This document shows positions 50,454-57,377 of a stretch of 63,483 nt of DNA, piece after piece. The notes below the pieces were generated by a model, which ran no database searches, had not been told where the DNA came from, and was given only the letters and a program-made list of their open reading frames with translations. The translations under genes were made by a program, and so were the position numbers. The DNA lies in contig NZ_JAGGJW010000024.1 of the NCBI RefSeq assembly GCF_017873175.1, positions 1 to 63,483 on the forward strand. Direction: 5' to 3'. Position 1 is the stretch's first letter; each line of letters starts with the position of its first letter. The stretch comes from Neorhizobium petrolearium. Its GTDB lineage: Bacteria; Pseudomonadota; Alphaproteobacteria; Rhizobiales; Rhizobiaceae.

Positions 50454-51572
50454 TTAGAGCGTGCCCTTGCGCTGCTGGACCATCATGTAGGTGTCGTAGG
50501 TATATTCGGCGATCTGGTTCCACAGGTAGCCGTCCTTCTTGAATTCCTGCTGGCTGTCGTAGATCTTCTTGAAAGTCGGGTTCTTGGCGGTGATTTCCGC
50601 ATAGACGTCCTGCGCCGCCTTATAGCTCGCTTCGAGGATTTCCTGGCTGAAGGGCTTCAGGACCGCGCCTTCTGCAACGAGCTGCTTGAGCGCCTTGGCG
50701 TTATGAGCGTCGTAGCGGGCGAGCATGTTGGTATTGGCATTGGCGCAGGCATCCTTCAGCATGCGCTGGTAGCTTTTCGGCAGTGCCTTGAACTTTTCCA
50801 GGTTGAAGAAGGCATGCACGGCCGGGCCGCCTTCCCACCAGGCCGGATAATAGTAATATTTCGCGACCTTCACGAAGCCGAGTTTCCGGTCGTCATAGGG
50901 GCCGACGAATTCGGTAGCGTCGATCGTGCCCTTTTCGAGAGCGGCGTAGACGTCGCCGCCGGCGATCTGCTGCGGCGTGACTCCGACCTTCTGCATGACC
51001 TGGCCGGCAAGCCCGGCGATACGCATCTTCAGGCCCTTCAGGTCATCGATCGTATTGATCTCCTTGCGGAACCAGCCGCCCATTTGCGCGCCGGTATTGC
51101 CGGCCGGCAATGCATAGAGATTGTAGCCGGCGAGGAATTCGTTGATCAGCTCGTTGCCGCCGCCGACGGAGAACCAGGCATTGGTCTGCCGCGCGTTGAG
51201 GCCGAAGGGCACGGCCGTGCCGAGCGCGAAAGTCGGGTCCTTGCCGATGTAATAGTAGCAGCAGCTATGCGCCATCTCGACGGTTCCGGCCGCAACCGCG
51301 TCGGCCGCCTGCAAGCCGGGGACGATCTCACCCGCAGCATAGGTTTCGATGGTGAAGTTGCCGTCGGAGGCTTCCTTCACGCTTTCCGCAATCTCCGTCG
51401 AGGCGGTGAAAAGGATATCGGTATTCTTGGTGAAGGAGGAGGTCATCCTCCAGGAGAGCTTCGGATTTTCCTGGGCGATGGCCGGTGCGGCCAGGGGAGC
51501 GGTAAGCGCGGTCGCGGCAGCGGCGCCCACGCCGGCGGTCGCTGCCTGCCGGAAGAAATGTCTGCGGTTCAT
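50454..51572 (-). CDS. TRAP transporter solute-binding protein, Tat-exported (copy B)
   Basis: A 372-residue paralogue of the preceding binding protein, by eye very similar along its whole length, with blocks such as MGGWFRKEINTIDDLKGLK and KYYYYPAWWEGGP shared exactly. The Tat signal is MNRRHFFRQAATAGVG. Differences cluster in the ligand lobe (for example SCCYYYIGKD against TCSYYYIGQD), so the two may prefer different ligands. No TRAP membrane genes adjoin. Upstream of copy A on the same strand. Confidence 0.92.
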   Translation of the reverse strand: MNRRHFFRQAATAGVGAAAATALTAPLAAPAIAQENPKLSWRMTSSFTKNTDILFTASTEIAESVKEASDGNFTIETYAAGEIVPGLQAADAVAAGTVEMAHSCCYYYIGKDPTFALGTAVPFGLNARQTNAWFSVGGGNELINEFLAGYNLYALPAGNTGAQMGGWFRKEINTIDDLKGLKMRIAGLAGQVMQKVGVTPQQIAGGDVYAALEKGTIDATEFVGPYDDRKLGFVKVAKYYYYPAWWEGGPAVHAFFNLEKFKALPKSYQRMLKDACANANTNMLARYDAHNAKALKQLVAEGAVLKPFSQEILEASYKAAQDVYAEITAKNPTFKKIYDSQQEFKKDGYLWNQIAEYTYDTYMMVQQRKGTL

Positions 51573-51785
51573 GGGAATAAGGCCTTCTTGACTTTTGGGA
51601 GGTGCCCGGATTTTCGCCCGCGCGGGCAGCTCTTAATCCTTTCGTTTCGGGAACAGCAAGCAAAAAATCCGGAAGATTACGCCGAGGCGCAGCGATCCTT
51701 TTCAAAAATTGCTTTTACAAATTAAGACTGGCGCCAAATTCCCGCGCGGCAAAAAGTCCCTTGAAGTTTTCCGTCCAAGGCTTAG

Positions 51786-51802
51786 TTTAGAACAATTCTA
51801 AT
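51786..51802. promoter_or_regulatory. Irr-type iron control element (ICE) before mbfA
   Basis: TTTAGAACAATTCTAAT fits TTTAGAA-N3-TTCTAAA except for the last base. It ends 11 bp before the mbfA ATG. In rhizobia Irr represses mbfA through such a box under low iron, so mbfA should be expressed when iron is plentiful. Confidence 0.8.
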
Positions 51803-51813
51803 AAGAGGTTTTC

Positions 51814-52797
51814 ATGTTAGGCCGCCTTTTGCCCGCATCCAAGCGATCGTTTGATTCTCTGAGCGAGGAGGAAATTCTCGCTCTCGCCATCGCCTCGGAA
51901 GAGGAAGACTCCCGCATCTACCTGGCTTATGCCGACAGTTTGCGGGAGCAGTATCCATCCTCCGCGAAAGTCTTCGAGGATATGGCGGATGTCGAGCAGA
52001 CCCATAGGAACATGCTGATCGAGATGTTCCGCTCCCGCTTCGGCGAACGCATCCCGCTGATCCGTCGGGAGCATGTGCGCGGCTTTTACGAGCGCAAGCC
52101 CGACTGGCTCAGGAAGAACCTGCCGCTTGAGACGGTGCGGGCCGAGACCGAGGCCATGGAGCAGCAGGCAGCGCGATTCTACAGGGAGGCGACCAAGCGC
52201 GTTTCCGACGCCTCGACCCGCAAGCTGCTGGGCGATCTCGCGCTTGCAGAGGAGGGACATGAGGATATTGCCCGCATGCTGAGCGAGAAGCATGTGCCGG
52301 AAGACGTGAAGTCGGAAGAGGATCAAACCGCGCGGCGCCAGTTCATCCTTACCTATGTCCAGCCGGGTCTGGCGGGCCTGATGGACGGCTCGGTCTCGAC
52401 GCTCGCTCCGATCTTCGCGGCCGCCTTCGCCACGGGAGATACGTGGTCGACCTTCCTGATCGGTCTCTCGGCTTCAGTCGGTGCAGGCATCTCGATGGGC
52501 TTTACGGAAGCGGCCCATGACGACGGGAAGATTTCCGGGCGCGGCTCGCCGGTCAAGCGCGGTCTTGCTTCCGGCATCATGACGGCGATCGGCGGCCTCG
52601 GCCATGCCTTGCCCTATCTCATTCCGCATTTCTGGACAGCCACCACCGTGGCCGCGATTGTCGTCTTCTTCGAGCTCTGGGCGATCGCCTTCATCCAGAA
52701 CCGATACATGGAAACGCCATTTCTGCGCGCCGTCTTCCAGGTGGTCTTTGGCGGTTCGCTGGTGCTGGCGGCCGGTATATTGATCGGGAATGGGTGA
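51814..52797 (+). CDS. mbfA: Membrane-bound ferritin A: iron exporter MbfA
   Basis: A 327-residue fusion of a ferritin/rubrerythrin-like domain (about 17-160) and a VIT1/CCC1-type membrane domain (about 175-327). Di-iron ligands are readable in ASEEEDSRIYLAYAD, ADVEQTHRNML and EEGHEDIARML; the membrane part starts YVQPGLAGLMDGSVSTLAPIF, and the metal-binding stretch SMGFTEAAHDDG is conserved. In Agrobacterium and Bradyrhizobium MbfA exports iron and protects against peroxide. The ICE motif directly upstream supports this identity. Confidence 0.95.
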   Translation: MLGRLLPASKRSFDSLSEEEILALAIASEEEDSRIYLAYADSLREQYPSSAKVFEDMADVEQTHRNMLIEMFRSRFGERIPLIRREHVRGFYERKPDWLRKNLPLETVRAETEAMEQQAARFYREATKRVSDASTRKLLGDLALAEEGHEDIARMLSEKHVPEDVKSEEDQTARRQFILTYVQPGLAGLMDGSVSTLAPIFAAAFATGDTWSTFLIGLSASVGAGISMGFTEAAHDDGKISGRGSPVKRGLASGIMTAIGGLGHALPYLIPHFWTATTVAAIVVFFELWAIAFIQNRYMETPFLRAVFQVVFGGSLVLAAGILIGNG

Positions 52798-52807
52798 GGA
52801 ACGGTCG

Positions 52808-52880
52808 GGCGAAGCCCGAGCAATCGATCCAGTGAATCGATTGCAGTGACGAGCGCCCTGAACCTGGAGCGAAGGGCCGG
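52808..52880. repeat. Rhizobial palindromic repeat downstream of mbfA
   Basis: CAATCGAT (52821-52828) and ATCGATTG (52836-52843) flank CCAGTGA, within a GC-rich stretch beginning GGCGAAGCCCGAG. The combination with CAGTGACGAGCGCCC resembles a dispersed rhizobial intergenic element. Boundaries are approximate. Confidence 0.4.
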
Positions 52881-52924
52881 TCGCCGATGCGGCAGACTTT
52901 TCTCTTTCAGGTCATTAAACAAAA

Positions 52925-52952
52925 CCGCCTGCGATCAGATGATCGCAGGCGG
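52925..52952 (-). terminator. Terminator of the BTLCP gene
   Basis: CCGCCTGCGATC pairs perfectly with GATCGCAGGCGG (12 bp, 4-nt loop); on the minus strand TTTTGTTT follows. It begins 28 nt after the stop of the peptidase gene. Confidence 0.9.
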
Positions 52953-52979
52953 CCCTGGGTCCCCGTGCTGACCCGTTGA

Positions 52980-53591
52980 TCAGCGCAATGCGCCGACAAG
53001 AACGTCGCGGCCGTTTTCGATCGTCACCCAGCGGCCTGTGTTGAAGGATGCCTGGCGCTTCAGGAACGTGTAAGGCGTCTGATGCCAGGGCTTCACCTCA
53101 TTATCGAGGTTGTCGAGAATGAAGTCGCCGTCGGAGGTGCGAAGCGTCAGGACTGCATGCCCTTCGCCGTCGGGTTTGCGGACGACAGTCATAAGAAGAT
53201 CGGAAAGGGCAAAGCCCCGAGCTGCCAATTCCTTACGCTTCTCGAGCGCGTAATCCTCGCAGTCGGCGAAATTGGTGGGGTAGGCCCACACTTCTTCCCG
53301 ACCATAGATTTCCTTGTCGGTCTTGGCGAAGAAGCGGCCGTTGACGGACCGGTTGATCTGGCGAACGAGAGCCCAGCCCTTGGCGCTGATCTTGGGAGCC
53401 GGAGTCGAACGGCCCCTGATCGAACATTCAGACTGATATTTCTGGCAGAATTCGTAATGACCGATCGGCTGGGACGTCACTGCGCCTGTAACCATGGAAT
53501 TCATCGACCTTGGAGCCGGCACTGCTGCGCTCACTGGTACAAGTACGCTGACTAGGATCACGGCAAGCCGTGCCTGCAAGGCTCTCATCAT
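52980..53591 (-). CDS. Transglutaminase-like cysteine peptidase (BTLCP, C93)
   Basis: A 203-residue exported protein of the bacterial transglutaminase-like cysteine proteinase family common in rhizobia. The signal peptide (MMRALQARLAVILVSVLVPVSAA) precedes a papain-like domain with Cys in NFADCEDYALEKR, His in GEGHAVLTL and Asp in FILDNLDNEV, in the expected Cys-His-Asp order. Relatives (LapG type) cleave surface adhesins; whether this one does is unknown as no adhesin or c-di-GMP receptor gene adjoins. Confidence 0.9.
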   Translation of the reverse strand: MMRALQARLAVILVSVLVPVSAAVPAPRSMNSMVTGAVTSQPIGHYEFCQKYQSECSIRGRSTPAPKISAKGWALVRQINRSVNGRFFAKTDKEIYGREEVWAYPTNFADCEDYALEKRKELAARGFALSDLLMTVVRKPDGEGHAVLTLRTSDGDFILDNLDNEVKPWHQTPYTFLKRQASFNTGRWVTIENGRDVLVGALR

Positions 53592-53722
53592 GGACCCGTC
53601 CCTAAAATTCCTAACGAAAAGTTAAGATTGGACGGGCGCAAGAGTCAATCGGTGAAGATTTGTTAATGTTTGGCTCGTGATATTATGGTTAAGGCTGCTG
53701 CTTTTTTGTCTCAGGCCAAAAT

Positions 53723-54526
53723 TTAATCATGCACAATTAGGGCTGAGGCCGCAGTCCTCAATTTTTCGATGTCCTGCGGCCTTGAAAGCCGGTGGTCGCC
53801 ATCGCGGACCAGGGTCAGCACGACGTCGTCGGCCGGCAGGAATTCAACGAGCTTCAGGGCGTGCTGGTAAGGCACGTCGCAATCCTTCATGCCCTGCAGG
53901 ATGGTGACCGGACAGCCGGTTTCGATAATCCCGGTCAGCACGCGGTTGCTGCGGCCGTCCTCGATCAGGTCGCGGGTATAGATGTTGGGCTCGGGGCTGT
54001 ATTCCGAAGGTTCTTCGAAATAGCCGCGTTCGGCAAGCGACCGACGCTCCTCATCCGTCAGGTTCGGCTCGATAAGCTCCGCGGTGAAGTCCGGCGCCGG
54101 CGCGATCAGCAGGATGCCGTCGATCCTCGGCGCTTTTTTCCGTCTCTTCAGTTCCTGCGCTAGCCGCAGCGCGATCCAGCCGCCCATGGAGGAGCCGACA
54201 AGGATGACACGCTTCGGCTTGATGTCATCGAGGACGGCCAGCGCCTCTTCGAGCCAGCGGGAAATGGTGCCGTCCCGGAAAGCCCCACCGGAAATGCCGT
54301 GGCCGGAATAGTCGAACCGGATGGCCGCGATCCCGAGTTCGCCTGCCAGCGCGTCGAGCTCCACTGCCTTGGTGCCGGACATGTCGGACCGGTAGCCGCC
54401 AAGCCAGACGAAAGCGAGGCCGGTCTTCTTCTGCGCAGCCCGGTGGAGGATCGCAATCTCGCGGCCGGCCGGCCCTTCGCCTACGGTGATCCTCTTTTCG
54501 GTGATGTGGGCTGCGGCCTCTGTCAT
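53723..54526 (-). CDS. Alpha/beta hydrolase
   Basis: A 267-residue cytosolic hydrolase. The nucleophile elbow is LVGSSMGGWIALRLA, the oxyanion/loop region is FVWLGGYRSDMSGTKA, and LVRDGDHRLSRPQDI contains the probable catalytic His; ILQGMKDCDVPYQ holds the Asp. The sequence resembles the ABHD10/palmitoyl-thioesterase-like group, but the substrate is unknown. Start 54526 with SD AAGGAA is preferred; 54565 is an alternative. Confidence 0.87.
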   Translation of the reverse strand: MTEAAAHITEKRITVGEGPAGREIAILHRAAQKKTGLAFVWLGGYRSDMSGTKAVELDALAGELGIAAIRFDYSGHGISGGAFRDGTISRWLEEALAVLDDIKPKRVILVGSSMGGWIALRLAQELKRRKKAPRIDGILLIAPAPDFTAELIEPNLTDEERRSLAERGYFEEPSEYSPEPNIYTRDLIEDGRSNRVLTGIIETGCPVTILQGMKDCDVPYQHALKLVEFLPADDVVLTLVRDGDHRLSRPQDIEKLRTAASALIVHD

Positions 54527-54708
54527 GGCGGGTTCCTTGCACATTTTGCCGCGCGTATAAAACAAATTCGCAGCATGCGACAGCAGGTGATTTTTTCATG
54601 ACAACGTGCTATTGACTTCGCGCGAGCGATCACGACATTGCCCCGGCCGCAGGCGGGGTCAGGTGAAAGTCGTTGCTTGCGTTTCGAAACAATCAGGAGA
54701 ATACGACC

Positions 54709-55245
54709 ATTCGCAGACCATTCAAAGCCGATGCCCCCGTCAAGGAGGGGCCGCGCGCCAACAGGGAAATTCGCATTCCCAAGGTCCAGCTTATCGATGC
54801 CGAAGGCCAGAACCTCGGTGTGGTTCCCACCGACCAAGCCCTCAGGATGGCAGAGGAAGCCGGTCTTGATCTTGTCGAGATCTCGCCGAACAACGATCCG
54901 CCGGTGTGCAAGATCCTCGACCTCGGCAAGCTGAAATATGCGAACCAGAAGAAGGCGGCCGAAGCCCGCAAGAAGCAGAAGATCGTCGAAATCAAAGAAA
55001 TCAAGATGCGCCCGAACATCGACACCCATGATTATGAGGTGAAGATGAAGGCGATGAACCGGTTCTTCGAGGACGGTGACAAGGTGAAGGTGACGCTGAA
55101 GTTCCGCGGCCGCGAAATGGCCCACCAGGAACTCGGCATGAAGCTTCTGCTTCAGGTGAAGGATGACACCACGGAGATCGCCAAGGTGGAAGCCGAGCCC
55201 AAGCTCGAAGGCCGTCAGATGATGATGGTGCTGGCGCCGAAATAA
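54709..55245 (+). CDS. infC: Translation initiation factor IF-3
   Basis: A 178-residue IF-3 (E. coli 180). N-domain to about residue 80 (NREIRIPKVQLIDAEGQNLG, DLVEISPNNDPPVCKILDLGKLKY), a lysine-rich linker helix and the C-domain (IKMRPNIDTHDYEVKMK, VTLKFRGREMAHQELG). The start is the rare codon ATT at 54709, 8 nt after SD AGGAGA; no ATG or GTG fits. As in E. coli, this lets IF-3 repress its own synthesis by rejecting non-standard starts. First gene of infC-rpmI-rplT-pheST. Confidence 0.95.
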   Translation: MRRPFKADAPVKEGPRANREIRIPKVQLIDAEGQNLGVVPTDQALRMAEEAGLDLVEISPNNDPPVCKILDLGKLKYANQKKAAEARKKQKIVEIKEIKMRPNIDTHDYEVKMKAMNRFFEDGDKVKVTLKFRGREMAHQELGMKLLLQVKDDTTEIAKVEAEPKLEGRQMMMVLAPK

Positions 55246-55441
55246 GCGCCGCACCTTCCTGCATTCCGCGGTTTCGCCGGCATTCCTGCCGGTTTCTCGA
55301 CACGCTTTCTTTCCCATTGCGCTTTTGACCGACTGCGGTTATAAGCGCGCGTCCGAACGGTCCGGCAGGGCATGCCGTGGCCGTTCCAAATGCTTGAAAC
55401 CGGCCTCGTCCGCCGGTTCGATACAAAAACGGAGTAGCAAA

Positions 55442-55645
55442 ATGCCCAAGATGAAGACGAAATCGGCTGCCAAGAAGCGGTTCAAGATCACCGCGACCGG
55501 CAAAGTCGTCGCAGCCGCCGCTGGCAAGCGCCACGGCATGATCAAGCGGTCCAACAAGTTCATCCGCGATGCGCGCGGAACGATGATCCTTGCCGAACCC
55601 GATGGCAAGAAGGTTATCAAGAGCTACCTGCCGAACGGTCTCTGA
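55442..55645 (+). CDS. rpmI: 50S ribosomal protein L35
   Basis: A 67-residue basic protein: MPKMKTKSAAKKRFKITATG, KRHGMIKRSNKFIRDARG and YLPNGL are canonical L35. SD ACGGAG precedes ATG 55442. A 196-bp gap from infC could hold the L20-dependent control region that exists in other bacteria, but I could not see its pseudoknot. 37 bp before rplT. Confidence 0.97.
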   Translation: MPKMKTKSAAKKRFKITATGKVVAAAAGKRHGMIKRSNKFIRDARGTMILAEPDGKKVIKSYLPNGL

Positions 55646-55682
55646 GACCCTCGTCGCTTTGGATCATTAAGGAGATCATGAC

Positions 55683-56087
55683 ATGGCACGCGTAAAACGG
55701 GGCGTAACTTCCCGCGCCAAACACACCAAGACTTTGAAAGCAGCCAAGGGTTTCTACGGCCGCCGCAAGAATACGATCCGCGCAGCCAAGGCTGCCGTCG
55801 ATCGCTCCCGGCAGATGGCCACGCGCGATCGGCGCGTGAAGAAGCGGAATTTCCGCGCTCTGTGGATTCAGCGCATCAACGCTGCCGTCCGCGAGTTCGG
55901 CTTGACCTACGGCCGTTTCATCGACGGCCTCAACAAGGCTGGCATCGAAGTCGACCGCAAGGTTCTGTCCGACATGGCGATCCATGAGCCGGCCGCCTTC
56001 GGCGCACTCGTCGAAGCCTCCAAGAAGGCTCTCGAGTATCTCAAGGAAGCCGGTACGGCCAACGAGTTTGAAAGCGCGGTTCGTTAA
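55683..56087 (+). CDS. rplT: 50S ribosomal protein L20
   Basis: A 134-residue protein. MARVKRGVTSRAKHTKTLKAAKGFYGRRKNT-type N-terminus, the RNA-binding long helix, and FGLTYGRFIDGLNKAGIEVDRKVLSDMAI-type C-domain are all canonical. L20 is essential for early 50S assembly and in other bacteria represses rpmI-rplT translation. SD AAGGAG. Followed by a strong terminator. Confidence 0.97.
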   Translation: MARVKRGVTSRAKHTKTLKAAKGFYGRRKNTIRAAKAAVDRSRQMATRDRRVKKRNFRALWIQRINAAVREFGLTYGRFIDGLNKAGIEVDRKVLSDMAIHEPAAFGALVEASKKALEYLKEAGTANEFESAVR

Positions 56088-56127
56088 CCAGCGCTTCCCA
56101 GGCTTCATTAGCTTCACTGATTTTGGG

Positions 56128-56161
56128 AAACCCGCGCTGGTTTGGGCCGGCGCGGGTTTTT
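56128..56161 (+). terminator. Terminator after rplT
   Basis: AAACCCGCGC (56128-56137) pairs with GCGCGGGTTT (56150-56159), 12-nt loop, and the T-run extends to 56161. It separates the infC-rpmI-rplT part from pheST, which then needs its own promoter or read-through in the 118-bp gap that follows. Confidence 0.9.
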
Positions 56162-56279
56162 CATTGCAGCGCCGTATGTCGGCCGCGAGGTGCAAAGGAC
56201 GCTGCAACGACTGAAATGCCCGTAAACTGCCCGTTATGACGTCTGAATAGATCTCTCCGACCATCACACGGAAGAAACC

Positions 56280-57362
56280 ATGTCCGATCTGGAAAACCTG
56301 AAAACTTCGCTTCTGGCGGAAATCGCCGGTGCCGGCGACGAAGCCGCGATCGAGGCGGTGCGTGTCGCAGCGCTTGGCAAGAAGGGTTCGGTCTCCGAAC
56401 TCCTGAAGACACTGGGCGCCATGTCGCCGGAGGAGCGCCAGAGCCGCGGCGCCGCGATCAACGCGCTGAAGAACGAGATCACCGACGCGATCACGACCCG
56501 AAAGACGGTCTTGAAGGATGCGGCGATCGAGGCGCGGCTGAAGGCGGAAACGGTGGATATCACCCTTCCGGTGCGCTCCTCGCCTGCCGAGCGCGGCCGT
56601 ATCCACCCGATCAGCCAGATCGTCGACGAGATCACCGCCGTCTTCGCCGACATGGGCTTTTCGATCGCTGAAGGCCCGGATATCGAGACGGACTATTACA
56701 ACTTCACGGCGTTGAACTTCCCGGAAGGTCACCCGGCCCGCGAGATGCACGACACCTTCTTCTTCTCGGCCGATGAAAAGGGCGAGCGCAAGGTTCTGCG
56801 CACGCATACATCGCCGGTGCAGATCCGCACGATGGAGGCTGAGAAGCCGCCGATCCGCATCGTCATCCCAGGCAAGACGTATCGGCAGGACTCGGATGCG
56901 ACCCATTCGCCGATGTTCCACCAGGTCGAGGGTCTCGTCGTCGACCGCAAGTCGCATGTCGGCCACATGCGCTGGATATTGGAAGAGTTCTGCAAGGCCT
57001 TCTTCGAAGTACCGTCGGTGACGATGCGCTTCCGTCCGTCCTTCTTCCCGTTTACCGAGCCGAGTTTCGAGGTGGACATCCAGTGCGACCGCTCCGGTCC
57101 GATCGTGAAGTTCGGCGAGGGTAACGACTGGATGGAAATCCTCGGCTGCGGCATGGTGCATCCGAACGTGCTGAAGGCCGGCGGGCTCGACCCCGACGAG
57201 TTCCAGGGTTTTGCCTGGGGCATGGGTCTCGACCGCATCGCCATGCTGAAATACGGCATGCCGGACCTGCGCGACTTCTTCAACGCCGACGTCCGCTGGA
57301 TGAACCATTACGGCTTCCGCCCGCTCGACATGCCGACGCTGTTCGGCGGTTTGAGCGTATAA
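56280..57362 (+). CDS. pheS: Phenylalanyl-tRNA synthetase alpha subunit
   Basis: A 360-residue class II synthetase subunit. N-terminal coiled-coil (about 1-90), then the catalytic core with motif 1 HPISQIVDEITAVFADMGF, motif 2 TYRQDSDATHSPMFHQVEG and motif 3 AWGMGLDRIAMLKYGMPDLR. It activates Phe and joins it to tRNA-Phe as an alpha2beta2 enzyme. Fifteen bases separate it from pheT. Confidence 0.97.
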   Translation: MSDLENLKTSLLAEIAGAGDEAAIEAVRVAALGKKGSVSELLKTLGAMSPEERQSRGAAINALKNEITDAITTRKTVLKDAAIEARLKAETVDITLPVRSSPAERGRIHPISQIVDEITAVFADMGFSIAEGPDIETDYYNFTALNFPEGHPAREMHDTFFFSADEKGERKVLRTHTSPVQIRTMEAEKPPIRIVIPGKTYRQDSDATHSPMFHQVEGLVVDRKSHVGHMRWILEEFCKAFFEVPSVTMRFRPSFFPFTEPSFEVDIQCDRSGPIVKFGEGNDWMEILGCGMVHPNVLKAGGLDPDEFQGFAWGMGLDRIAMLKYGMPDLRDFFNADVRWMNHYGFRPLDMPTLFGGLSV

Positions 57363-57377
57363 GGGAGGATTGGACCA

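Noticed and set aside
54673..54708. TTG start giving IF-3 twelve extra residues
   Set aside because: The extension is not part of the IF-3 family and lacks an SD; the ATT at 54709 has one.
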